From Actinacidiphila sp965342175 (GTDB lineage: Bacteria > Actinomycetota > Actinomycetes > Streptomycetales > Streptomycetaceae), in NCBI RefSeq assembly GCF_965342175.1, contig NZ_CBDRBL010000022.1, forward strand, positions 1 to 64,000: a stretch of DNA of 64,000 nt. Reading direction: 5' to 3'. Below are positions 34,207 through 43,596 of this stretch, piece after piece. A program made the position numbers and the translations under genes. How positions within the stretch are numbered: the first letter of the stretch is position 1; each line of letters starts with the position of its first letter. Below the pieces are notes generated by a model. That model saw nothing but the letters and a program-made list of their open reading frames with translations, searched no databases and had not been told where the DNA came from.

Positions 34207-34314
34207 CCTCCGGGGCACCCTCGTAGGGCGGGATCCTCGCGGGACCGCGCGGGCAGCCGGCGGGGCCTCGCGGGATCCGCACGAGGGCGTACGGGGGAGA
34301 GACGGAGGCCGGCC

Positions 34315-36108
34315 GTGGCGGCACCGATCGAGGACTACGGGATCATCGGCGACCTGCAGACCGTCGGGCTGGTCTCCAGGAGCGGCTCCATCGACTGGCT
34401 GTGCCTGCCGCGCTTCGACTCCGGAGCGTGCTTTGCCGCGCTGCTGGGCGACGAGGAGAACGGCAACTGGCGGATCGCCCCGGCCTCGGCCCGGCGCGAG
34501 GAACCGTGCACGCGCCGCTCGTACCGCGAGGGCACCTTGGTGCTGGAAAGTGTGTGGGAGACGCACGAAGGCACCGCCAAGGTGATCGACTTCATGCCGC
34601 AGCGCGATCGCGCGCCGGATGTCATGCGCATCGTCGAAGGCGTGCGCGGGCGTGTGGCGATGACCATCGAGCTGCGGCTGCGCTTCGACTACGGGCGGGT
34701 CGTCCCCTGGATGCGCCGCACCGACGGCCACCGTGTGGCGATCGCCGGCCCGGACTCGGTGTGGCTGCGCGCCGAGCCCCAGGTGCCCGCGTACGGCAAG
34801 GACTTCGCGACCCACGCCGACTTCGCCGTCGCCGAGGGCGAGCGGGTGGCCTTCGTCCTGACCTGGCACCCCTCCCACGAGCGCCGGCCTCGCCTTGTCG
34901 ACCCCTTCCGGGCACTGGAGCAGAGCTGCGCGGACTGGCGGGCCTGGTCGGCCAGGTGCCGTTACGACGGTCCCTGGCGGGACGCGGTGCTGCGTTCGCT
35001 GATCACCCTCAAGGCACTCACGTACGCGCCCAGCGGCGGCATCGTCGCGGCGGCGACCACCTCGCTGCCCGAGGAGATCCGCGGGGTGCGGAACTGGGAC
35101 TACCGCTACTGCTGGCTGCGCGATGCGACGCTCACCCTGAACGTGCTGGTGGAGACCGGCTACCTCCAGGAGGCCTACCAGTGGCGCGACTGGCTGCTGC
35201 GCGCCGTCGCCGGCGACCCCGCAGACCTGCAGATCATGTACGGGCTTGCGGGCGAGCGCCGGCTGCCCGAGCAGGAGCTGGACTGGCTGGCGGGCTACGA
35301 GGCCTCACTGCCGGTCCGGATCGGCAACGCCGCTGCCCGGCAGCTCCAGCTGGACGTCTACGGCGAGGTCCTCGACTCGTTCTTCCTCGCCCGCAGCTTC
35401 GGGCTTCGCGACGGACCGCACGCCTGGGCGGTGCAGCGCGCGCTGATGGACTTCCTAAAGAGCAAGTGGCGCGATCCCGACGAGGGCCTGTGGGAGGTGC
35501 GCGGCGAACGACGGCACTTCGTGCACTCCAAGGTGATGGCCTGGGCGGCCGCCGACCGGGCGGTGCGCACGCTGGAGGCGCGGCCCCACCTCTTCGGCGA
35601 CGTGGACTTCTGGCGGGCGATGCGCGGCGAGGTCCACCGAGAGGTCTGCCGCAGGGGTTTCGACCCCGAACGCAACACCTTCACGCAGTACTACGGCTCC
35701 AAGGAGCTCGACGCGGCGACCCTGCTCATCCCTCAGGTGGGCTTCCTGCCCGTCAGCGACAGCCGGGTGGTCGGGACGGTGGAGGCGGTACGCCGCGAGC
35801 TGGACCACGGCGGCTTCGTCCGCCGCTACACCCTGGAGGACAGCAGCGTGGACGGGCTGCCCGGCGGGGAAGGCGCTTTCCTGGCCTGCTCGTTCTGGCT
35901 CGCCGACGCCTTGCACCGCATCGGCCGCGCCGACGAGGCCCGACTGCTGTTCGAACGGCTGCTGGGCCTGTGCAACGACGTGGGTCTGCTGGCCGAGGAG
36001 TGGGATCCGGACGCGAAGCGCCAGCTCGGCAACTTCCCCCAGGCATTCAGCCACATCGGCCTGGTCAACACCGCGCTCACGCTGTCCGGCCGCGGAGGGG
36101 CACGATGA
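34315..36108 (+). CDS. Glycoside hydrolase family 15 protein
   Basis: GH15 (alpha/alpha)6-barrel enzyme of 597 residues, of the glucoamylase/actinobacterial trehalase group. The N-terminal super-beta-sandwich begins IEDYGIIGDLQTVGLVSRSG, typical of the group. The catalytic barrel has VRNWDYRYCWLRDATLTL near residue 258 and the second catalytic Glu in LLAEEWDPDA near 558. No signal peptide is seen, so it acts on intracellular trehalose or glucans. The substrate cannot be settled from sequence. The GTG follows GGAGGCC. It is convergent with the amaP-like gene. Confidence 0.92.
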   Translation: MAAPIEDYGIIGDLQTVGLVSRSGSIDWLCLPRFDSGACFAALLGDEENGNWRIAPASARREEPCTRRSYREGTLVLESVWETHEGTAKVIDFMPQRDRAPDVMRIVEGVRGRVAMTIELRLRFDYGRVVPWMRRTDGHRVAIAGPDSVWLRAEPQVPAYGKDFATHADFAVAEGERVAFVLTWHPSHERRPRLVDPFRALEQSCADWRAWSARCRYDGPWRDAVLRSLITLKALTYAPSGGIVAAATTSLPEEIRGVRNWDYRYCWLRDATLTLNVLVETGYLQEAYQWRDWLLRAVAGDPADLQIMYGLAGERRLPEQELDWLAGYEASLPVRIGNAAARQLQLDVYGEVLDSFFLARSFGLRDGPHAWAVQRALMDFLKSKWRDPDEGLWEVRGERRHFVHSKVMAWAAADRAVRTLEARPHLFGDVDFWRAMRGEVHREVCRRGFDPERNTFTQYYGSKELDAATLLIPQVGFLPVSDSRVVGTVEAVRRELDHGGFVRRYTLEDSSVDGLPGGEGAFLACSFWLADALHRIGRADEARLLFERLLGLCNDVGLLAEEWDPDAKRQLGNFPQAFSHIGLVNTALTLSGRGGAR

Positions 36109-36156
36109 CTCCGCGGACGCCGTGCTGACGGGCGGGCATGCCGTCCGCCGACCCGT

Positions 36157-36726
36157 TCAGCTGACGCGGGCAGCGCGGTGGGTGACGGCGCGCAGCCGCA
36201 CCTCGGCGGGGAGCGGGGGAAGTCCGGCGCCGGCCCGGGCCCGCTCCAGGACGGCGGCGTCGAGTCCGGTGAGGACGTCGACGGGGACGGCGTTCGGGGA
36301 CAGGGCGAGTTCCAGCCGCACACGGGGCGCGGTGGGCGTACCCGTCACCAAGGTGGTGGCGCAGTCGACGCCCGGAAGCTGCTCGGCATCGGCGGCGACG
36401 ACCTCCTCCAGGGCGCGGCCGCGCAGCAGGGCCACGCCGTCGTCGTCGGCGTCCACCGCCACCCGGCGCAGTGTGCGGTCGCGCACCTGGGCGAGCAGCC
36501 ACCACAGGGCGCACAGCACCGAAAGCGCCAGAACGGCGAGGACCACGGGCCACCACCATGAGGCGTCCGCGTAACGGGTCCGGTCGTCCTTGCTGAGCAG
36601 CACGTCGTCCGGTCCGCTGTACGGGCGTCGCAGCAGTCCTGTCGCGCAGCTCAGCACGACGGCGCCGACCAGCAGCAGGGCCAGCCCGGCGAGGGCGAGG
36701 ACGACACGGTTGACCGCGGCGCGCAC
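36157..36726 (-). CDS. amaP: AmaP-like membrane protein
   Basis: Alkaline-shock-protein anchoring-type protein, 189 residues. Two N-terminal membrane helices (about 6-26 and 60-80: VVLALAGLALLLVGAVVLS, WPVVLAVLALSVLCALWWL) are followed by a soluble domain of about 110 residues. In Staphylococcus, AmaP tethers Asp23 to the membrane. It is the last gene of the Asp23 operon here, six bases after the DUF6286 gene, which supports that role. Confidence 0.82.
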   Translation of the reverse strand: MRAAVNRVVLALAGLALLLVGAVVLSCATGLLRRPYSGPDDVLLSKDDRTRYADASWWWPVVLAVLALSVLCALWWLLAQVRDRTLRRVAVDADDDGVALLRGRALEEVVAADAEQLPGVDCATTLVTGTPTAPRVRLELALSPNAVPVDVLTGLDAAVLERARAGAGLPPLPAEVRLRAVTHRAARVS

Positions 36727-36732
36727 CGAGCC

Positions 36733-37335
36733 TCACCCCTGGCCCATGCGGCGGACGTGCAGCGTGAGGCGGAGCGGCCGGACGAGGCCCAGCTCACGCA
36801 CGGCCTCGGCCAGGACAGCCGCCAGGTCGGCGCGGACCGCCTCTGTCGCGCGAAAGGCGATCACGGCGCGCACCGTGGCGGTGCGGCGGGTGACCGTCAC
36901 CTGTGCCGAGCGCACGCCGGAGACCTCCACCGCGCGGTCGCGCAGGGAGAGTTCGGCGGCGCGGCGGTCGAGCCCGGCCCGTACGGGCCCTGTTGCGGTG
37001 CGCATGGTGAGCAGGTCGCGGAGCCCGGGGGTGGCGGCCAGCACGAGCAGCCACAGCCCGAGCACGACCGCGGCGCACGCCCCGGCGAGGATCCACGGGT
37101 CGTCCAGCGGACGGGTGGCCAGTGCGTCAGCGGTGTTGCGGCGCCAGGCCGCCGCGGGCCGCCCGGCGCGTACGGCGGCGATGTCGTAGAGCAGCAGCCC
37201 GGCGGCGACGGCCAGGAGGGCGGCGGCGATCGCGGCCGGGAGCCGGCGCGGGGACCAGAAGCGCCGCCGGTGGGCCGGGGGCGGCGACAGCGGCGCGGAC
37301 GGCGCCGGCGCCGGCGCCGGGCGGAGCTCGCTCAC
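36733..37335 (-). CDS. DUF6286-type membrane protein of the Asp23 operon
   Basis: A 200-residue protein with a proline-rich start and two membrane helices (PAAIAAALLAVAAGLLLYDI and ILAGACAAVVLGLWLLVLAA). An Asp23-like soluble C-terminus from about residue 125 carries VRSAQVTVTRRTATVRAVI. The GTG start overlaps the stop codon of the upstream Asp23 gene by four bases. Function unknown; presumed part of the envelope complex. Confidence 0.82.
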   Translation of the reverse strand: MSELRPAPAPAPSAPLSPPPAHRRRFWSPRRLPAAIAAALLAVAAGLLLYDIAAVRAGRPAAAWRRNTADALATRPLDDPWILAGACAAVVLGLWLLVLAATPGLRDLLTMRTATGPVRAGLDRRAAELSLRDRAVEVSGVRSAQVTVTRRTATVRAVIAFRATEAVRADLAAVLAEAVRELGLVRPLRLTLHVRRMGQG

Positions 37336-37724
37336 CGGACTTTCGCCTCCCGCGCGAGGTGGACGGCCCGTGAGTGCAGCCGCTCGACCTCGACGGTCAC
37401 CCCGAGGACCGCCGTGCCGGTCAGCTCCTGGACGCGGGCGATCACATGACGGCGGACCGATCGGCACACCGAGGCGATGTCCACCGGGTAGCCGAGTTCG
37501 ACGCTAAGGCGCACGAACACCTGCTCGCGGTGGACGGAGACACCGGCCTGCTGCCGCGCGCCGCGCGGCACGTACTCCCCGCCCGGCGCGTCGGCGAGGG
37601 CCTCGCGGGCGGCCTGGGCGGCGATCTTCGCCAGCACGCGGTCGGCGAGGCGCAGCGAGCCGCGCTCCGCTGGGGCGAGCGGCGGCGCGGGAGGCGTCGG
37701 GGACGTCGGCACGGCTGCCGTCAT
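37332..37724 (-). CDS. Asp23/Gls24-family envelope stress protein
   Basis: An intact 130-residue Asp23 protein. The domain spans about residues 22-120: LADRVLAKIAAQAAREAL, then VSVHREQVFVRLSVELGYPV and TGTAVLGVTVEVERLH. The N-terminal 20 residues are Pro/Ala-rich. Asp23 proteins form cytosolic assemblies at the membrane through AmaP. It is followed with a 4-base overlap by the DUF6286 gene. Confidence 0.88.
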   Translation of the reverse strand: MTAAVPTSPTPPAPPLAPAERGSLRLADRVLAKIAAQAAREALADAPGGEYVPRGARQQAGVSVHREQVFVRLSVELGYPVDIASVCRSVRRHVIARVQELTGTAVLGVTVEVERLHSRAVHLAREAKVR

Positions 37725-37733
37725 CTGCGGGGC

Positions 37734-37915
37734 TCACCGCCTCCGGTCGCGCACGCGGAAGAACTCCCCGGGCTCCAGGTCGCCGTCGAGGAACCGCCCG
37801 GCGCAGAAGCCGACGGCGCCGAGGGCCGCCACCAGCAGGAAGGCCGCGAACCGCCGAAGTACCCGGCGAATCCGAGCGCCATCCCGACGATCAAGCCGAG
37901 CACGGCCATGCTCAT
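37734..37915 (-). pseudogene. Frameshifted DUF2273-like small membrane protein
   Basis: The frame begins MSMAVLGLIVGMALGFAGYF and then breaks. Shifting by one base after the following Gly-Gly restores FAAFLLVAALGAVGFCAGRF and DGDLEPGEFFRVRDRRR to a stop at 37734. The span of 182 bases is one short of a whole number of codons. The break lies at GGCGGTTC, where one G seems missing from a run. This is the usual small membrane partner of Asp23 genes. A sequencing error is as likely as real decay. Confidence 0.8.
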
Positions 37916-37947
37916 CGTCCGCTCACGGCTCCCCTCCTGGAGACTTG

Positions 37948-38435
37948 TCACTGGACCCGCTGCTCCTGGTCGGTGTCGTCCGTGTCCTCGGGAAGCTTCA
38001 CGTCGCCCACCGCGATGTTGACCTCGATGACCTCCAGGCTGGTCATCTGTTCCACGGCCGCGATGACGTTCTCCCGGACCGCGTGCGCCACCGCCACGAT
38101 GGAGACCCCGTAGTCGACGACGATGTCCAGGTCGAGGGCGGCCTGCACCTCGCCGACCTCGGCCCGCACCCCCCGCGTCACGGACCTGCCGCCGGCACGC
38201 GGTCGCGGACCGCGCCGAAGCCGCGGGAGACGCCGGAGCCGAGGGCGTGCACGCCCTCCACGTCGCGCGCCGCGAGCCCGGCGATCTTCTCGACGACACC
38301 GTCCGCGATGGTGGTCCGGCCGCGCGTCGCGGGATCGCCCAGGGGCGCCCGCCGCCCCGGCGTGCCGTCGCCGGCCGGGCTGGTGCCCTTCTCCAGGGTC
38401 CGGCCCCCTTCCGCCTGCTGAGCGGTCTCGGTCAT
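37948..38435 (-). pseudogene. Frameshifted Asp23/Gls24-family protein
   Basis: First gene of the envelope operon. Frame one runs from the ATG at 38435 and carries TTIADGVVEKIAGLAARDVE to RVPAAG, ending at a premature TGA at 38178. Frame two continues the domain as SVTRGVRAEVGEVQAALDLD and on to the natural stop at 37948. A single missing base near 38190 (CCGGCGGC) explains the break. The span of 488 bases is one short of a multiple of three. The start has AAGAGGTG upstream. Confidence 0.85.
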
Positions 38436-38818
38436 CGCACCTCTTCTCTTCGGATCTGCGGCGCAGGAGCGGTACGGGCCGCTCCGCGCCCCACACTAAG
38501 TGGGCACGCCCTTTCACGCCGCGAGGATGCGGCAATCAGGGACCTCGGGCGGCGGCCCGGCGCGGACAGCACGGTGGGCGAAGGAGGCGGCCGTCGACCG
38601 AGGACCGGTCGGCTGGTGCGCAGCCGAAATCCGGGCCGGTCGGCGGGCGGGAAGAACCGCCCGCACACCGGCCGCAGCCACCTGCACACCGCCGCTGACG
38701 ACCGCTTCCACCGGACGCGCGCTTCCCTTCGGGCGGCGGCCGCGGACCGCCCTCACGCGGTCACGGCCCAGCCGGCCGCGGACCGGACGTCGCGGGCGGC
38801 TCACCGGCGCCGGCACGA
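38436..38818. other. Gap between the Asp23 operon and enoyl-CoA hydratase
   Basis: No credible gene lies in this 383-base gap. The left end should hold the Asp23 operon promoter, reading left. A small hairpin, GAGCGG-TACGGG-CCGCTC, lies near 38470. The rest is GC-rich with arginine-rich frames that look non-coding. Confidence 0.5.
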
Positions 38819-39610
38819 CTACTCGCCCACGCCCGCCAGGTCCCGCAGGCGGCGCCCCTGCGCAGCGCGCTCGGCGGCGCGCTGCTCCTCGTACGTCCGG
38901 CCGCAGGCCTCACGGAGCAGGGCCTTGGTCTCGATCAGCGCGTCGCGCGGCGCGGCCAGCAGGGCGCCCACCAGGTCCTTGACGGTGGCGTCCAGCTCGG
39001 CCGCCGGGACAAGAACGTTGGCCAGGCCGATGGCCGTGGCTTCCGAGGCGTCGACGAAGCGCCCCGTGGCGCAGATCTCCAGCGCCCGGGCGTAGCCGAC
39101 CAGCTCGGTCAGCGGCTTGGTGCCGGCGAGATCGGGTACCAGGCCCAGGCTGGTCTCGCGCATCGCGAACTGCGCGTCGTCGGCGACGACGCGCAGGTCG
39201 CAGGCGAGGGCCAGTTGGAAACCGGCCCCGATGGCATGCCCTTGCACAGCGGCGATGGTAAGGATGTCGTTCCGCCGCCACCAGGTGAAGGCCGACTGGT
39301 ACTCGGCGATCGTCGCGTCGAGCTCGCCCTCCGAAGCGCGGGCGAGGTCGAGGAACGACGGCTCGCCGTCGAAGCCCTCCGGCGTGAAGGCCTGCCGGTC
39401 CAGCCCCGCGGAGAACGACAGCCCCTCCGCACGCAGCACGACGACCCGTACGCTGCCCGGAAGCAGCCGGCCGGCCTCGACCAGGGCCCGCCACATGGCA
39501 GGGGACTGGGCGTTGCGCTTGACCGCGTTGCACAGGGTGACGGTGGCGACATGACCCTCCGCCACGAGTCGTACGCCGTCGCGTTCCAGCAGCACAGTGG
39601 GGTCGGACAT
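38819..39610 (-). CDS. Enoyl-CoA hydratase/isomerase family protein
   Basis: Crotonase-fold protein of 263 residues. The oxyanion-hole motifs are visible: LSFSAGLDRQAF near residue 64 and VQGHAIGAGFQLALACDLRV near 118. MRETSLGLVPDLAGTKPLTE follows, with acidic residues at the usual catalytic positions. The substrate is unknown. It is downstream of gbn in the same direction across a 120-base gap, so they may be separate units. Confidence 0.9.
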   Translation of the reverse strand: MSDPTVLLERDGVRLVAEGHVATVTLCNAVKRNAQSPAMWRALVEAGRLLPGSVRVVVLRAEGLSFSAGLDRQAFTPEGFDGEPSFLDLARASEGELDATIAEYQSAFTWWRRNDILTIAAVQGHAIGAGFQLALACDLRVVADDAQFAMRETSLGLVPDLAGTKPLTELVGYARALEICATGRFVDASEATAIGLANVLVPAAELDATVKDLVGALLAAPRDALIETKALLREACGRTYEEQRAAERAAQGRRLRDLAGVGE

Positions 39611-39731
39611 CGGGCACCTCCGGGCGATCCGCAGTCTGGATTACCGAAGAGTAACCACCCGGTCGACGCTTTCCCACGACCGGGTGGCCCTGCCACGACT
39701 GAGCACCGCTGCGCCAGGCGCACCGCTGCTG

Positions 39732-39953
39732 TCAGGCCGTGGAAACCTTCTTGCCCCGTGTCGCTCCGCCGCGCCCGCGCAGGGTCACGCCGGACTCACT
39801 GAGCATCCGGTGGACGAAGCCGTACGAACGGCCGGTCTCCTCGGCCAGCGCCCGGATGCTTGCTCCACCGTCGTACTTCTTCTTGAGGTCTGCCGCGAGC
39901 TTTTCGCGCGCGGCGCCGGTCACCCGGCTGCCCTTCTTCAGAGTCTCGGCCAC
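39732..39953 (-). CDS. gbn: Gbn-type (SCO1839-like) nucleoid-associated protein
   Basis: A 73-residue basic DNA-binding protein. It has a Lys/Arg-rich first part (AETLKKGSRVTGAAREKLAA), then a helix-turn-helix (GASIRALAEETGRSYGFVHR) and an RGRGGATRGKK tail. Length and sequence match SCO1839, described as Gbn, a small GATC-binding nucleoid protein affecting development and antibiotic production in S. coelicolor. The GTG start has GAGGAGG five bases upstream. A GATC lies about 40 bases upstream of the start, and a dense GATC cluster lies about 240-360 bases upstream. Confidence 0.88.
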   Translation of the reverse strand: MAETLKKGSRVTGAAREKLAADLKKKYDGGASIRALAEETGRSYGFVHRMLSESGVTLRGRGGATRGKKVSTA

Positions 39954-40191
39954 CCGTGCCTCCTCTAGGGAAGTGCGCTCTGTGACTCTCATGATCACCC
40001 CTAGGAGACTTCCTGGCCACCCATTCGGCAAGGTCCGTGTGACAACATCCGGCGCAGCATTGACGCGGGCATGCGGCGACACAGGGGTGGAATCCGACAT
40101 TCCGCCCGGCGCGTGCGGGATCTTTTCGAGGCGCGGCGGAAAAAGGGCAGGTCATCAGGGCGGGCGCGGAGCGGCCCCCTGCGAGGCGGCT

Positions 40192-40311
40192 GATCGATCC
40201 GTACGTCCGGTTTTTCGCACGATTCCCACGCCGCAGTACGAGTCCGTATCACACAGATGAAGGATCACCCGTCGGCCGAATGATCCCGTGGAGTGATCCA
40301 CACGGATGATC
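40192..40311. promoter_or_regulatory. Cluster of six GATC sites upstream of gbn
   Basis: GATC occurs at 40192, 40196, 40263, 40282, 40295 and 40308. The last three lie in TGATCC units exactly 13 bases apart. CCCGTGG/CCACGGG arms near the right end could form a hairpin acting as terminator for the ABC-F gene. The rest of the gap to gbn (39954-40191) has one more GATC at 39993 and no gene. Confidence 0.5.
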
Positions 40312-40330
40312 CGCCACGGGTGCCGGTGGG

Positions 40331-41929
<1,599 letters not shown>

Positions 41930-42076
41930 GGGAAGAAGCTCCTGGGCGTGCGGACGGCAGTCGGACGTGTGGTCGCGGTGGTCGCGGGTCGGACGCCGTC
42001 TAATGCGTGCGGATCACTGCCATGGCCTCAGTCTACCGGGGGCGGCACGGGTGCCCGGCAAGTGACTTTCGAGCCA

Positions 42077-42109
42077 GGGGCCGGGCGGGGGCCGGGCGGG
42101 GGCCGCACG
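42077..42109. repeat. Three 11-bp tandem repeats upstream of the metallopeptidase
   Basis: GGGGCCGGGCG is repeated twice exactly and a third time as GGGGCCGCACG, in the promoter gap between the divergent ABC-F and metallopeptidase genes. Confidence 0.8.
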
Positions 42110-42183
42110 GCGCCGCAAGGGAACCAAGACTCCGCAGGGGCCTCAAGAGGGTCGGAGAGGAAGAACCGTCGATAATCGGAGGT

Positions 42184-43078
42184 ATGCAGTTCGACGACGA
42201 CGCATCGCTCGACACGTCCCAGGTGGAGGATCGGCGAAGCGGCGGACGGTTCGGTGGCGGCCGGTTGGTGGGGGGCGGCCTCGCCGGACTGATCGTCCTG
42301 GTGATCGGGCTGATCTTCGGTATCGGTCCCGACCAGCTGGGACTGACCTCCGACCCTCCGGGCCAGGCCCCGGGGCACCGCCTCGGGCTCGGACCTCGCC
42401 GCGGGCTGCCGCACCGGCGCGGACGCCGACTCGCGCCAGGACTGCCGCATGGTCGGGGTGGTCAACAACGTGCAGGCGTACTGGGCGTCGGAGTTCCGCG
42501 AGCGCGGCATGAGCTACGAACCCGCGCCGACCGTCTTCTTCGACCAGCCGATCCGCACCGGGTGCGGGGTCGCCGACCCGGCGTCGGGGCCGTTCTACTG
42601 CCCGGTGGACCGCAAGGTCTACCTGGACCTGGACTTCTTCTCGACCCTGACCAGCCGCTTCGGCGCTCAGGGCGGGCCGTTCGCCGAGAGCTACGTCGTC
42701 GCCCACGAGTACGGTCACCACGTGCAGAACCTGCTGGGGACCCTGGGCCAAGCGCAGGACCGGCTCACCGGGCCGGGCAGCAACGCGGTGCGCGTGGAGC
42801 TGCAGGCCGACTGCTACGCGGGCGTATGGGCGCACAACGCCACACGGACTCCGGACGAGGACACGGGCGGCCCGATGATCAGCGCCCTCGACGAGGAGGA
42901 CATCCGCAGGGGGCTGGACGCGGCCGCGGCAGTCGGCGACGACGCGATCCAGTCCCGGGTGCAGGGTCGGGTGGCCCCGGAGTCCTGGACCCACGGCTCG
43001 TCCGCCCAGCGGCAGCAGTGGTTCGCCACCGGGCTGAACGCCGGCGACCCCGTCGACTGCGACACATTCGGGCACTGA
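42184..43078 (+). pseudogene. Frameshifted neutral zinc metallopeptidase (YpfJ type)
   Basis: The N-terminal frame (MQFDDDASLDTSQVEDRRSG, then a membrane helix AGLIVLVIGLIFGIG) breaks after DPPGQAPG near 42375. The next frame carries CRMVGVVNNVQAYWASEF, the zinc motif VVAHEYGHHVQNLLG (HExxH) and DCYAGVWAHN, through to the stop at 43078. The run CCGGGGC seems to have one G too many. The total length is one over a multiple of three. All catalytic residues survive downstream, so a sequencing error in a G run is plausible. Otherwise the protein is lost or made only by frameshifting. Confidence 0.85.
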
Positions 43079-43179
43079 CCGGCCGGAATGTCCGCGGGCG
43101 GGGGCATTGTCATACCCCCCTGCCAGACTGAGATCCATGTCACACAGGCCGTCAGTCCCGGAAGGGGAGAGTGATCACC

Positions 43180-43590
43180 ATGGCTCGCGAGGCGACCGCG
43201 CCCACCGTCTGCCCGACGCTGCGCTACAAGGACGCGAAGGCCGCCGTCGCCTTCCTCGAGGAGGCGTTCGGATTCACCGAAGTCGCGGTCCACGCAGGCG
43301 CGGACGGCACGGTGCAGCACGCGGAGCTGGCGTACGGAAACGGCGTGGTGATGCTCGGCAGCGAGCGGTCGGGCACGGCGTTCAGTCAGGTAGCCGCGGA
43401 GCTGGGCCCCTCGTCGGTCTACGTGGTCGTAGCGGACGCCGACGCCCATCATGAGCGCGCCGTCGCCGCCGGAGCCGAGATCGTGCTCCCGCTCACCGAC
43501 CACGACTACGGGTCGCGGGATTACACGGCCCGCGACCCGGAGGGCAATCTCTGGTCCTTCGGCACCTACGCGCCGCGGCTGCCGACGTAG
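43180..43590 (+). CDS. VOC-superfamily (glyoxalase-like) protein
   Basis: A 136-residue protein with the vicinal-oxygen-chelate fold. It opens VCPTLRYKDAKAAVAFLEEA and ends with RDPEGNLWSFGTY, the usual end of glyoxalase/bleomycin-resistance relatives. Metal-ligand candidates are the His in VQHAEL and the Glu in DPEGN. The substrate is unknown. The ATG at 43180 has GGGGAG eight bases upstream. Three upstream codons from a GTG are possible. Convergent with the next gene, leaving six bases. Confidence 0.88.
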   Translation: MAREATAPTVCPTLRYKDAKAAVAFLEEAFGFTEVAVHAGADGTVQHAELAYGNGVVMLGSERSGTAFSQVAAELGPSSVYVVVADADAHHERAVAAGAEIVLPLTDHDYGSRDYTARDPEGNLWSFGTYAPRLPT

Positions 43591-43596
43591 CCCCTG

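Noticed and set aside
38500..38816. Possible small genes between the Asp23 operon and enoyl-CoA hydratase
   Set aside because: Frames exist on both strands, but all are Arg/Ala-rich and none has a start signal or familiar motif.
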